Positions 48,424-60,540 of a stretch of DNA of 64,000 nucleotides are shown here, one piece after another. Under the pieces are notes generated by a model, which was not told the DNA's origin, searched no databases, and saw nothing but the letters and a program-made list of their open reading frames with translations. A program made the position numbers and the translations under genes. Each line of letters begins with the position of its first letter. Positions within the stretch are counted from its first letter, which is position 1. Source of the stretch: Symsagittifera roscoffensis (lineage: Eukaryota > Xenacoelomorpha > Acoela > Convolutidae); the NCBI RefSeq assembly GCF_963678635.1, contig NC_087062.1, positions 82,356,012 through 82,420,011 of the forward strand. The letters run 5' to 3'.

Positions 48424-48666
48424 AAATTAGCAGACAGTATAAACGTCAACCTGCCAATTTCCACACCTAGCTATGAACATGAAGTGGAATCTATGCCACG
48501 AAGCGGTCTGTCCTCTTTTCTGCAATTCAGCAACAGAAGGGACTCCTCTGATGTCATCAGGTCTCAGATCGAGTCTCTTCAGCTGTTGGAGCTGACAGTT
48601 GACTTGGCCACTGAAAAAGGAAAAAGAGGCATAGGCAGTTCCAAGGCCAAAAAGGGGGCATACGAT
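48424..48666 (+). CDS. PALS1: Exon 11: linker before L27C; 5' boundary uncertain
   Basis: The donor GAT|GTGAGT and phase-0 exit are clear. The frame is open from 48319, but the only AG giving the required phase-0 entry is 'ctgataag' at 48423; the better-looking poly-T acceptor at 48311 runs into an in-frame stop. An in-frame ATG at 48388 allows the alternative that this is a first exon of a shorter isoform lacking L27N and PDZ-1. Contents: Ser-rich, then a helical stretch with QIESLQLLELTVDL and a Lys-rich tail. Confidence 0.65.
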
Positions 48667-50095
48667 GTGAGTGCAATTTAGCGCATCAGACGATTTCAAG
48701 CAATCATAAGAGAAGTTGAAAGAGATAGCGGTTTTTTTTGGACTCCAAAAATATATCTCCGAAAAGTCCTCTCGGTGTGGAGGAAATTAATATGAAGTTT
48801 CCGTGTTCCAGAATGATCAAAGCGGAAGTGAAGTTTTTTTCCAACAGGCTGCTAGCTTTCTGTAGTTTACCCACCGGAAGCAGAAATTTCCTACTTCTTT
48901 AATTATGCTAGTTTTACGAAAAAATGCTGATCATGAAATATTCAGAGTCCAATCTGGACAATATACAGTCACGGGATATAGAAGTTGCAATTTTTAGTTT
49001 TCAAGCGATGAAATGAACAAACCTTTTATCGTGTTAGTGCTTTTTTCTACAACTACTAAGATTCATAGTTGAAACTTTGTCATATGATGGATGGAAGGGT
49101 TTTTTTGCCCGATAAAAACCGTAAAATTATTGTGGAGGTGTCGTTAAGCCATTTAATCAGAGGCGTCGGTTTTGTTATTGCCAGTAAGTCTCAGTAAACA
49201 GCTGAATCAGTTCGATTTTTTTTCCACTTATAAAAATATTTGTTGCAAATCTAAGGATCTAAACTATTTTTTCAGATCTCATAAAATGATTTAAAATTTT
49301 ATTTAACTCGTAGACAGATATTTGAAAATTCAGCATTTTGTTTAGTAAAATGTCAAAATCTGAGTCAAATTTTATTTCGTTGCTCAGTAATTTATGTACT
49401 TCTTATAAAGTAAGGAAAAGCCTATATATGGGCCTATTTTTGATCCTTAGCTTTCCAGCGAATACCTTAAGTGTAACAATGCAAACTGATTCTACTGTTC
49501 ACGGGAAATTTTGGCAATAAAAACACGTTTCCGTTTGTAAAATTCGCCCGGAAGTACATATCGAAGGAAAATAAAGCTAAGCTATAAAACGTCTGGCCAG
49601 CGTCTAAACTAAGCTCTACATGCTTTTCACCGTCTCTACCAAAGCCAGTTCTTTTGGTGGTCTTTCTAACATCGGGTCGACAAAAACGTTACTGTTCTCC
49701 GGCTTCGAGCAGAACGCTCAAATTAACTTAATTTCATGCAAAATAGTGAGCTCATGGCTGGTTCTCAGTATCCCCAGACCACGAGGTCACTCCTGAAAAC
49801 AGGGCTACTACTATTTATTATATTACTATTGTTTTTGTTCAGTAGATGAAAATCATCATCTCCATCGAAGATGGATCAACCCTTTCCCTTAACTTCTAGC
49901 TTCTCATCGTCAGAAAATGAATCCAGATGTTAATTAAATTCATTTCAGGACATAATAGGGAAGCTAAAAATTTATATAAAATGATTTCAGTTTGAGTCCC
50001 GAGACCCCTCCGGATTCCTGAATCCGGGGAAATAACACCCTTATCTTCTTTCCGGAAGGCTGTTTTTCTACCCTTCACCGTTGTTGTGAACGGCC

Positions 50096-50127
50096 TTGCA
50101 ACGATTGTAGCGACACAATCGTTGCAA
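50096..50127. repeat. Perfect 13-bp-arm hairpin
   Basis: TTGCAACGATTGT, a six-base loop AGCGAC, then ACAATCGTTGCAA. It lies 350 bases upstream of the hAT element in a slightly GC-richer patch. Could be a MITE relic, a small structured RNA or a binding palindrome. Confidence 0.85.
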
Positions 50128-50475
50128 CTCGGAGCGGTCTCTGCTAGCTCTGCTGTTCGTTCATTTTTCGTTGACTGATTTTGACGTTTCAAAATAGCTG
50201 ATTCTGACGTTTCTCAGAAATATGACGTCATCGTTCGAAATTTTAAAAATTTAAAATACCAGAATATTCTAGCCTTCACAGTTTGACTAATCGTTCCAAT
50301 AACACTGTTAATCCTTCAAAACTGCTAATTCGGAAGGTTAGCGGCTAATAATTCGAAATTGCCGAATTGGCATTTTCGTCCATTCTGTTCGAATGTCAGA
50401 GTTGCTCTCTGATTAAATGGCTTAACGACGCCTTGAAAATCGTTTTTAAGGTTTTTTCCTCTATTTTATTCCAAA

Positions 50476-52657
50476 CAGGCCTGCCAACTAGTTCATACTG
50501 TTTGAATTAGTTCATATGGTTCATATTTGTTTCATATTTGAGCCAGAGTTCATATTTCATGTTTTTAATTGTTTTTAGTGAGTTACACATAGTGCATCTA
50601 TTTTATATAAGTTTTTTATACCCTCTTTTTTTCAAAAGTTGATTTTTTTCAGAGAATAGGAAAATGGACTGTGTCATCAGCTCTACTCGAGGGGTTTTCT
50701 TGGGCCAAAGCAGAGAACCAGGACCAAGTCCGATGCAAATTGGATAATCGCGTTTTTCGGATTTCACATGGGCGATTCGATCTAAAGCAACATGAAGAGA
50801 CTCAGCTCCACAAGAAAGCGGTAACTGCGCGCACTGCAACTTCCGACATTAGGACAGCAACATCTTCTCAAACTGATTGCCAGCGATTGAGAGCCCTTAT
50901 TATTCATGTTCTTGATATTGTAGTGAACGGCCAGTCTTTCGCTTCCAGTGATTCGGCATCTAGTGCTCGCGGGAAGTACAAACAAATGTTTCCCGATTGG
51001 GGCCACGCTAATATTAAATGTGGAAAGACGGAAGCAACCTATGTGCCAGTTCACAGAATAGCCCCATACGCCCGTACTATTTTGAAAAATGAAGTCAAAG
51101 ACAAGTTCGTCGGTATTCATCTTGACGAAAAATCTTATAATGGTACAACAAGGGTTGAACTCTGGGTTGTTTGCTATGCGGACGGTGTTCGAAAAAATTG
51201 ATATTTGAGGACCATTGAACTAAATGTCAATGTTGATACTGACTCTTTTGTGTCTACAAATACCAAATCGCTTTCTGATTTCAAGCTCGTGTCATCGCAG
51301 AATATATTTCATGCAACTATTGATGCTCTCGGATTTTCCGACGTTCCACTTCACAAGTGCTATACGCAATGACTGATAACTGTAGTACGATGATTGGTAA
51401 GGACACGGGATTCTTAACTCGTATGCAGGATGCGTGTGTTGCATTGATTTGGCTTCCGGGCTGCAGTTCTCATCAGGCAAATCTTGTTCACAAGGAAGAT
51501 GTTAATTCATCATAAGAGTTTACGAAAATGATTAAGTTTGCAGAAGGATTTTCAGCTTTTGTTTCTTCTTCTCTGAAAGCCAGATCACTTCTTCAACAGG
51601 TACAAGAAGTAAGCTACCGATCTTTACAAGAAAAACAGTAGCGGAGTTGTTGTGCCCATGGTATTCTCGCCTGTGAACAAAAAACTTTTCTGTTCAAATG
51701 TTCCTATAGTTCAGTCGGCTCTGTATTCGCTTGAAAAGCATGTAGAACAGTCCACAATTGTATCATGGGACAAACAAATTGCTTTGCAGTTACAAGTTTT
51801 GCTCAAAAGGTTTCAACCTTTCCTTGTCAGCCCTCTGACTAAGAATTGTCATATTGTTTTCATGTAGCTTTCGGAGATTGAATCTCCTACCAAAATTGCC
51901 CGATTGGCTAATTTTTTCGGCCCAGTGAGTGTGGATGTCCTAGACGAGTTTGCTGCTGCGAAGCTGTGTATGAATGGAAACTTATCCTTGCGGGAGTGCT
52001 TCGAGAAATCACTGTTGTAACAGTGGAAGTCTTTGGGATCTTTATGTGAGTTTGTGTTGCCAGTTTGCCCACATAACATGAACACAGAATCAGGGTTCTC
52101 GCGCATGAAGTTCGCTGAGAGTCAACACCAGAACTGTTTTTTGCCAGAAACATACGACAGTGTGCTTATAATTCAGGAAGTCTTTAGCCGTGACGATTTC
52201 GAAAAGGCGTTCAATTTTCCAGCTGAGTTATGTGACACAGTTCGCCAAGCAGCTTCTGAATATAAGAAATCCACGGAGTCGAAAGTAGTAGAAAATTCAC
52301 GGAAAAGAGGGCATGCTGAAGTTTTGCGAGTGGAACTGCATGTGTTCAAGCGAATGACTCCTTTAGCTCTCAAGAACCAGCTGAACGAAGTTGATTCTAG
52401 CATTGACGAGGCTAAAAAAGCTCTTGAAGCTCTTGAGAAGAAGAAGAAACTGCTCCATATCCAACGAACTATTTCTGTGGTCACATTGGATCAACAGTCT
52501 GCAGTTGTCACTGAATCAACATTTGTCAAGAAATCAATGGTTTAATTGAGCATGTTTTTCTGAAAGTTAGAAAATGCTCTTTTAGGTTCATATAAAGTTC
52601 GTTTTTCAAGGTTTGGTCCCAGGTTCATATTTCGCTTTATAAAAGTTAGCAGGCCTG
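50476..52657 (+). mobile_element. hAT DNA transposon, 2182 bp, 8-bp target duplication
   Basis: Ends are inverted: CAGGCCTGCCAACTAGT on the left and the complement CAGGCCTGCTAACTTTT on the right. Direct 8-bp duplications ATTCCAAA flank it exactly at 50468-50475 and 52658-52665, diagnostic of the hAT superfamily. It carries one plus-strand transposase gene, now broken. The perfect target duplication argues for a fairly recent insertion into intron 11. Confidence 0.93.
50653..52545 (+). pseudogene. Broken hAT transposase
   Basis: After an acceptor-like 'tttttttcag' the frame begins RIGKWTVSSALLEGFSWAK. The N-terminal part carries FPDW...KCGKTEATY...APYARTIL and VGIHLDEKSYN, typical of a hAT-like transposase group. 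Then come TDNCSTMIGKDTG and GCSSHQANLVHK (the hAT DN..M.G and C..H..NL motifs) and, near the C-terminus, NTESGFSRMKFAESQHQN (the hAT dimerisation-type region). The frame is interrupted by a stop at 51199-51201, a frameshift near 51370, and further stops near 51515, 51640, 51867 and 52019. The last open stretch (52033-52545) ends in a coiled-coil-like Glu/Lys tail. Not functional as it stands. Confidence 0.85.
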
Positions 52658-52971
52658 ATTCCAAAACACTGTGAATCTCTACTAGGTGTATAGTAAAAGG
52701 CGCAAACTCGATAACTTTTGCTCATTTCTCATCGCCTAAAAATTAAAAGTTGCAACTGCTTTGTCCCGTGATTGTATATTCAAACTTCATGAATCAATTT
52801 TGTGCGACTTCATCGCAAATCTGATTCAGATTAATCCGATTTACACCTGATCTTCTTGCCATCTCATTGGTTTTGAAAGCTATTTGATTTGATGCTTATC
52901 GATAATGCGAGAATCAAATTGAAGTCCAACAGTCGCCGAAGTTTCAGCGCCTGAAACAATTGCCAGTGATT

Positions 52972-53420
52972 AAGAGTCGATGAACGTAGTTCAGACTCTT
53001 ATATAGCTCGCGATGTTTTTTTCAGGAGAAGTTAAAATTTGTCCAGGCTCAAAGCCATTTTTTCTAAAGTTAATTTTATTTCCTTTGTTAAAAGTGAATG
53101 CAAACTCCAATATCGAGAAACAAAGTGTAAAAGTCCCGAAAAACGTGATCGACTTCTGGTTTCGAGAGTGGAGTTTAATTTTCAGATTTCCCAGCGATAA
53201 AAGTTATTTATCGGTCCAGTTTTCTCAAATTGGGTTAGTTTTTATCAAAAAAAGGGTCAATCCTTAATTGTTTTAGAATTTCAAAGAGATTTAAGGGCAT
53301 TTTTGTTTTTTGAAATTCGAAAGTTGAGATTTTTTCAAAAAAAAACTAGTCTGTAGTTTTTTTTTAGTGTAATTGCATTCATTGACTCTTTTCCAACTGT
53401 GTGTTGGCTATGTTTTTGAT
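52972..53420 (+). repeat. Family B repeat copy with near-perfect head hairpin
   Basis: Head 52972-53000: outer arms AAGAGTC/GACTCTT and inner arms TGAAC/GTTCA around GTA. Then 'gatgtttttttcaggagaag' and the family body. The open frame at 53401-53772 begins in its 3' end and is judged non-coding. Confidence 0.85.
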
Positions 53421-54095
53421 TTTTTTAAGTGTGCTTTTGTCAATGAAGTGTTTGCGTTTAATTTTCAAAGCCACATCGAAACAAAAATATATTTTTTCTA
53501 TTGATGACGCTTTTACTAGACGCCTTATGGTCAGTGGACTGTTTGTTAAACTCTTTCATGTCATAATTTCAAAAAATATGCAATTGCCGATCACAAAAAT
53601 CAATTTTATCAAGAGTTATGATATTTGCCTTCTCTGCTATTACATATTTTATGATGATTTAGCAACTACTGCTTTAATTGAGTCTTTTTTTGTGGTGTCG
53701 TTAACATGCTTGAGAATAGGAAAACCCTCAAGGTCAGTTGTTTTGATGTGTTCGAGCCTTCACTTATTATAAGTATAATAACCTTTTTCAGCTATTTTGA
53801 ATTGTTCATTGATTGTACACGAAATTTTCTGTTTTTTATTATATTTGAGTATTTCTTTTAATACAACTTAAGCTTGTACGCGGTTTTTATCTGGTGTTAT
53901 GCATACCTACCACTCTTTAATAGTCACAATTAACGCAAGTCTTCCGCGATAGACCATATGACAGTAACTTTGTAATGAATTTCTTTTGAGTTCTGATTCA
54001 TGCTACTAGCTGTTATTGATATTTCGCCTTGTCAATCCCTTAGAAGCGATCCTCTAAATGTAATTTCTGCAACCATATCTATGTTTTTTGTGCAG

Positions 54096-54347
54096 ATCCA
54101 AGATGCTATTAAAAATGGCCAGCGAGGCGCAGGAGGCATTGACAGTGAGACAGGAATTGAGTTGTATCGGATTCTGGACGAGGAGAACATACAGGCAGTG
54201 CTCAAAGCCCACGACCAGCTGGCGGCAAACAACAGCAGAGCGGCTGCCGGAGCAATAAGACAGCAGTTTGCAGATGAACAACATGGTCGTCCTGTCGTGA
54301 CTTCATTCGCTGCTGCTAACAGTAACGGACACTTAACTCCAAGACAG
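54096..54347 (+). CDS. PALS1: Exon 12: L27C domain
   Basis: Acceptor 'tttttgtgcag', donor GACAG|GTAAGA; phase 0 in and out, 84 codons. GIELYRILDEENIQAVLKAH aligns by eye with the PALS1/MPP L27C signature (ELTALL...HIQALLLAHDKVA). By family knowledge this domain binds LIN7. The Ala/Asn/Gln-rich tail after it leads into PDZ-2. Confidence 0.88.
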
Positions 54348-54635
54348 GTAAGAAGCCGAATGCGACGCTGTCAATGCTAAATAGTTTTTAATTTTAAAGC
54401 AAATAAATTAGATTAGCGGTATTGTCTCAAAGGGAAGGTCGACATATTTGAGATTAATTTTCTATTTTTTTTTTTCAAATGAAATCCGAATTGCACCTGG
54501 TTGAAAACCAACAAATACATGATTTTGATTCATTAATGACAAAAATAAAACCCCTTTTAATTGGAAAGTTGTCTCAAAATGCTACATGAAGCATCTATTT
54601 TTTTCAATCAATACATCATGTTTTGGCAATTGTAG

Positions 54636-54879
54636 GAGAAATCACTGCTGTCATTGCGCGCCTTCTCTGTGAATGGAGGAGGCAGTGGTGTCAATGGACC
54701 CCCCACTGAGAGCAGTTTGATGAGTGGGAGTGAGCCTCCCCCTGAGGTAGTGGACAGAGGAGAGATGCGCTTGGTGATTCTACAGAAGAGCGATCACCCT
54801 CTAGGCGCCACTATACTTAAAGACGGAGATCTCATCCGTATAGGCAGAGTGGTCAAGGGCGGTGTCATCGAGACCTCAG
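54636..54879 (+). CDS. PALS1: Exon 13: canonical PALS1 PDZ, first half
   Basis: Acceptor 'ggcaattgtag', donor TCAG|GTAGGC; entry phase 0, exit phase 1. After a Gly/Ser/Pro-rich lead, MRLVILQKSDHPLGATI and IGRVVKGGVIETSG match the PALS1 PDZ (IVRIEKARDIPLGATV, ISRIVKGGAAEKSG). The carboxylate loop is PLGAT, as in PALS1. By family knowledge this groove contributes to binding the Crumbs C-terminal ERLI motif. Confidence 0.93.
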
Positions 54880-55439
54880 GTAGGCGACCCAATAAATTCT
54901 TCAGTAACTTAATAACGACTCAACAGCTTCTCTCTAATGTCAATATCTTGTATACCAGATTTACACAAGTGCAGTTTCCGATTCATACGTCAGTGTGTTT
55001 TGTATGCGTGGGCTTTTCAGATTGATGCTCGGATTTAGATAATGTGAATGAGGTTAATTAAGAAGCTTGACTCAAAGTTTTCTTAGAATTGGATCCATTT
55101 AACCAGCCAGAGGCCGAAGGTCATCTAAGCTATGTCTAGCTTAAAGAGATCACCTTATAAATTGCAGCGCACTTTGTTTTGAACCAGCAGTCATATGATT
55201 GCTGGGCACCATGACTACCGATGCGCCAGAACGCCATTTACGGTGATCGGCGAAGCAACTGTGTTTTTATGCAGTTCCTGATTTTTATTCGTCTTTAAGT
55301 AATCTGAAGGCAGTTTTGAAGCCGCTAATTTTAGTGCCTTTGAATTGATGCGAAGTTACGATTCGCCTCTGCATAAAGCTTAAGTTCCACTACGTTTCTG
55401 TCGGCGATGATAAAATAGCTGATTGAATGATGTTGACAG

Positions 55440-55687
55440 GTGTGATGAAGGAGGGCGATGAATTGGTGAAGATCAACGACATTGAGTTGAGCAGGATGAG
55501 TATAGACGACGTGTGTGACCTGCTGGCCTCTCTGACAGGCAGAGTCCACTTCCTCCTCAGACCCAAACACACCACCCACACTAAAAACGGAGTTGGAGGT
55601 GGCAATCCGGGATCACCAATGGACACTTTGGAGATGCTGAAGGCGTCTAGAACTGACACGGCTACGTCCATATTCGACGAACAAGTG
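55440..55687 (+). CDS. PALS1: Exon 14: canonical PALS1 PDZ, second half, and linker to SH3
   Basis: Acceptor 'tgatgttgacag' enters in phase 1, completing Gly. KEGDELVKINDIELSRMSID and the closing strand RVHFLLRP match the PALS1 PDZ (HEGDEVLEINGIEIRGKDV, TLTFVLIP). About 45 linker residues follow. The donor is taken as GTG|GTCAGT because it restores phase 0 into the SH3 exon; the frame stays open past it into a family B repeat that begins about 20 bases downstream. Confidence 0.9.
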
Positions 55688-55705
55688 GTCAGTACTCCGG
55701 GTTTT

Positions 55706-55830
55706 TTAAAGGTCAATGAACAAAATGAAGACCCGCATTTAGGTTTCGTTTTTTTTTCAGGGTTAGTTTTATCCAAAATAGTGAAAATCCATAATTATTC
55801 TGAAAATTAAAGGAGCTTTAAGGCCATTTA
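55706..55830 (+). repeat. Family B head just past the exon 14 donor
   Basis: 'aaggtcaatgaacaaaatga' then 'agacccgcatttagg', followed by a poly-T-CAGGGTTAG acceptor-like site at about 55751-55762. Its start is about 20 bases beyond the exon 14 splice donor. Confidence 0.7.
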
Positions 55831-56699
55831 TGTTTTTCTAATGCTTCAAAATTGTTTTTTTTTGTATTTTTCCTGTTTTCTAAGCACAATTTTAAGTGCA
55901 CTTAGAGTTGCGTGTCATCGAGTTTTTGCAATTAGCAAGCGTTATTTAATCGGAATGGAGCCTTTTTTCGGGTTAACAACTAGTTTAACAAAATCAGTTG
56001 AATCACTTATGATGCTGCTAAAAATCATAATGCTGCTATGCTGACATGCTCAATTTCATGAAATTTCAACTTTAACTATTGTGGGTACTTATTACTACTG
56101 GGTAGTTTCAGGGGACTTGAAACTTTTTAAAGTTTTTACAAAGTCAGTTTTTTTTCGTCTCAACTGTTGTCTGCTGAAAGATATTCGGCCTTGTTTCCGC
56201 TTCTTAAGTTTTCATTTGCTAATTTGAGTTTGAATGGTCTTGCTTCGCATTTTGCCTAGAATTCGTGTTTGATACGTGTAAGGGATTGGGTTTTTTTTGA
56301 GACGCTTTGCAACCTTTCCACCAATTTTCAACAAAGGGTATCCACACAAAGACCACCTGCATTCTTGTGTGCCTGCATAGTCCCATGGTCTTTTTTTGCC
56401 TTACCCCTTGGTCTACAGTCTTCGAAAAAGTCTGAGGGGGAATATTTTACCGATATTTTTGATTTTTCGTTTCTGAAAACTTTTGACGTTTCTCGAGAAC
56501 TACACTGCCAAACCTGGGTTTATGGATTCACGCGAAGTTTAAGAATTTGTGAATCTCTTCTGCATAAGCGGCTACACCCAGTTTTTTTTTAAAAAAACGA
56601 CGATTCTCGGAAATGTCAACTTTCTAATTTGTTGACTGTTTTTTTTGCATTTTTTTCAATAACTATTTCGCCAAATAAGATATCGTAAATTACACTAGT

Positions 56700-59600
56700 T
56701 TGTTTACACTAGGTTAATCTTAGTGTGTTGTTACGAACCTTCTTTTTTAAACCTTACTCGCAAATAAAATTGTGCATTAAAAATGTTCACTTATTTGGAA
56801 ATTTCACTGTAGCATTGGAAATTGCACAGCATCTCTTCTTTGCTTTATTTGTGACTAGTGTTCGGCTATTTCCTTTAAAGCTTCTGTGGCTGTTTGGTTT
56901 GGGTGTGCGACACTTAATCTCTAGGTCGCAGGTTCGAAGCTTCGACCTAGCCGATTTTTTGGCCAATTCGCTGCTAACTTTTGCTTTTTCATATTGCACT
57001 TTATAGAGCTGCTTTTTGTCGTATTGCCGCTAGTGTTTGCGAAGCGAAGATTTGCCTCTGTGTGGAAGTTTTGCTTCATAATTAGCTGCGCCCAGTTTTT
57101 TCTGAAAAAAAATATGGCCTTCAAACCAGTGAAAGTTTTGAAACTGACCGTTTTTTGGAAACTTTTTGACTCCACACGAAAATTACCGTGCCAGTTCTCA
57201 GGTCAAGTGTTCAATCGGAAAACCCGGTTATGGTTATCTTCTCTGCTAAAGCGGTCTCTTCATATATTTAGCAGAAAAAAATTTTGGATTTCGAAAAGTG
57301 AATTTTTTAAACTTTTGACCGTTTGTTAGAAACTTCGATGAAACAGTTTGTCTTTTCTTACAAATACCCTATCATATCTGAAATAAAGGATTCAGTCGAA
57401 AGAACCAGTTGCAAGATTTTTCCTACATAAGCGGCCTTTCCTTATTTTTTTTTGTAAATTTCCTAAAAATTTTTGTTCACTCTTCTGTCCTTTTAAAGGT
57501 TACCTATTGATCTTGTTTTCTCATCAAATTGGGCTATTTTTTGATCAAAAAAGGATCTATTCAAAATTTTTCTTGAAATACGAAACGCTTTAAGGCCATG
57601 TATTTTTTGTTCGTAACGCATAAGTCAAAAATTTTTCAAAATAGAATCATTTATTTTGAGTTTCGTTTAGCTTATTGACATTTTTCCAGTTAATATAACG
57701 AATATAACCATTGACAGTTAATATACCGACTATTGGTTATATTATTGCGTCAGTGCTGAGAAATAGGGGTGCTTAATTTGAAGCGAATGTAACATAAAAA
57801 GCAACATTGGTTTCTGCTCGCTGGGTGACGTAACAATTCTTAATCCAGAAAGTTAAAAAAATGCTTTTTGATTGTAAGACACAACAGCGGTTCTGGGTAA
57901 AGAGCATAGCAGCTCCTAGGTTGGTCTTTTGTTGATCTTCTCCCAAGTGAATAAAAGGTTTCAGAAATGAAGGGATTTTGGCTGTGCGATTGTAGGAGGA
58001 TCAAATACAACAAATTGGTAGGATAGAAATAGTGTTCTTTTCTGAGCACTCGACTGACAGTGGTCACTTGGACCTGTTGCCACTGCGAACTACCACCCAG
58101 TACGCCAGGTGGCCGAGGGTTTTCCACTTCCAGGTAGCATAAACAAGAGATAAACCCAACCGCTAACCCAAAAATAAACAGTCAATCAGTTTTCCCAAAT
58201 AACCACGAACACCTGAAATGCTAGAAACGAACCCTTGAAATTGTTTTGAGCTGAGTTGAATCGCTCTTGAGTTATTCAAATTAAATTTCACGGTGAGTTA
58301 TCATACCGACTGTTTTAATTGCACAGAATTTGTTTTTGCTTGTCGAATTGCGCATTGTTTACACTAGGTTAATCTTAGTGTGTTGTTACGAACCTTCTTT
58401 TTTAAACCTTACTCGCAAATAAAATTGTGCATTAAAAATGTTCACTTATTTGGAAATTTCACTGTAGCATTGGAAATTGCACAGCATCTCTTCTTTGCTT
58501 TATTTGTGACTAGTGTTCGGCTATTTCCTTTAAAGCTTCTGTGGCTGTTTGGTTTGGGTGTGCGACACTTAATCTCTAGGTCGCAGGTTCGAAGCTTCGA
58601 CCTAGCCGATTTTTTGGCCAATTCGCTGCTAACTTTTGCTTTTTCATATTGCACTTTATAGAGCTGCTTTTTGTCGTATTGCCGCTAGTGTTTGCGAAGC
58701 GAAGATTTGCCTCTGTGTGGAAGTTTTGCTTCATAATTAGCTGCGCCCAGTTTTTTCTGAAAAAAAATATGGCCTTCAAACCAGTGAAAGTTTTGAAACT
58801 GACCGTTTTTTGGAAACTTTTTGACTCCACACGAAAATTACCGTGCCAGTTCTCAGGTCAAGTGTTCAATCGGAAAACCCGGTTATGGTTATCTTCTCTG
58901 CTAAAGCGGTCTCTTCATATATTTAGCAGAAAAAAGTTTTGGATTTCGAAAAGTGAATTTTTTAAACTTTTGACCGTTTGTTAGAAACTTCGATGAAACA
59001 GTTTGTCTTTTCTTACAAATACCCTATCATATCTGAAATAAAGGATTCAGTCGAAAGAACCAGTTGCAAGATTTTTCCTACATAAGCGGCCTTTCCTTAT
59101 TTTTTTTTGTAAATTTCCTAAAAATTTTTGTTCACTCTTCTGTCCTTTTAAAGGTTACCTATTGATCTTGTTTTCTCATCAAATTGGGCTATTTTTTGAT
59201 CAAAAAAGGATCTATTCAAAATTTTTCTTGAAATACGAAACGCTTTAAGGCCATGTATTTTTTGTTCGTAACGCATAAGTCAAAAATTTTTCAAAATAGA
59301 ATCATTTATTTTGAGTTTCGTTTAGCTTATTGACATTTTTCCAGTTAATATAACGAATATAACCATTGACAGTTAATATACCGACTATTGGTTATATTAT
59401 TGCGTCAGTGCTGAGAAATAGGGGTGCTTAATTTGAAGCGAATGTAACATAAAAAGCAACATTGGTTTCTGCTCGCTGGGTGACGTAACAATTCTTAATC
59501 CAGAAAGTTAAAAAAATGCTTTTTGATTGTAAGACACAACAGCGGTTCTGGGTAAAGAGCATAGCAGCTCCTAGGTTGGTCTTTTGTTGATCTTCTCCCA

Positions 59601-60009
59601 AGTGAATAAAAGGTTTCAGAAATGAAGGGATTTTGGCTGTGCGATTGTAGGAGGATCAAATACAACAAATTGGTAGGATAGAAATAGTGTTCTTTTCTGA
59701 GCACTCGACTGACAGTGGTCACTTGGACCTGTTGCCACTGCGAACTACCACCCAGTACGCCAGGTGGCCGAGGGTTTTCCACTTCCAGGTAGCATAAACA
59801 AGAGATAAACCCAACCGCTAACCCAAAAATAAACAGTCAATCAGTTTTCCCAAATAACCACGAACACCTGAAATGCTAGAAACGAACCCTTGAAATTGTT
59901 TTGAGCTGAGTTGAATCGCTCTTGAGTTATTCAAATTAAATTTCACGGTGAGTTATCATACCGACTGTTTTAATTGCACAGAATTTGTTTTTGCTTGTCG
60001 AATTGCGCA
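56700..60009 (+). repeat. Tandem duplication, 2 x 1655 bp, nearly identical
   Basis: Copy 1 is about 56700-58354 and copy 2 about 58355-60009; I found only one clear difference (57287 a versus 58942 g region). TTGTTTA is shared at the outer breakpoints, pointing to a microhomology-mediated or replication-slippage event. Each copy contains a tRNA-like piece ('ggtcgcaggttcgaagcttc'), a family C-type tail ('gcgaagcgaagatttgcctc') and the 'gcacaacagcggttctg' repeat. Open frames in it are duplicated shadows. Confidence 0.95.
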
Positions 60010-60540
60010 TTGTTTATACGAGAAACAATTATTGAGTCACTGATTGTTATAAATTTCATAAGACTGTCGGTAAATTTCATAAGAGTGTATCTGAAATCTG
60101 GAAAAATAGTGCAAGCCTCGGGAAAAATAGTGCAAGCATCGGGAAAATTGTGTTACGGTACAAATTGCAAAAAATAGTTCCCAGTCTAAATCGCATAATT
60201 TGGTAAGAAGCTTTTTTCATGCAATGTGGCTCAATCATACTGTGCAAACTGCTTTTTGGACTTAGACTTGAGGCTAAATTATTTATTTATAAGTTTTGAT
60301 CTTTACACTATTGGATGTTTCTGAAACCCAAATACATCTTGACTCAGTCGTCCATAAGGATCGTATGAGTGACGCCTTGAATCTAAATCTGTACAAATAT
60401 TTAGGTTAACTTTTAAACTAGCTTTTAGCGATTCGTTAAACATTGACACGTGCATCTTTGCCCTTCAAAAATTACCAAAATTTTTATAGACGAGTTTTGG
60501 CATTTAGTTCTGAGCAGTGTCGATGTTTATGTTGTTTCAG

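Noticed and set aside
53401-53772. 123-codon open frame
   Set aside because: Begins at TTG in the 3' end of a family B copy; hydrophobic low-complexity translation without homology I can see.
56725-59782. Paired open frames of 60-111 codons on both strands
   Set aside because: They lie in the 1655-bp duplication and overlap tRNA-like and dispersed repeat motifs; duplicated shadows, not genes.
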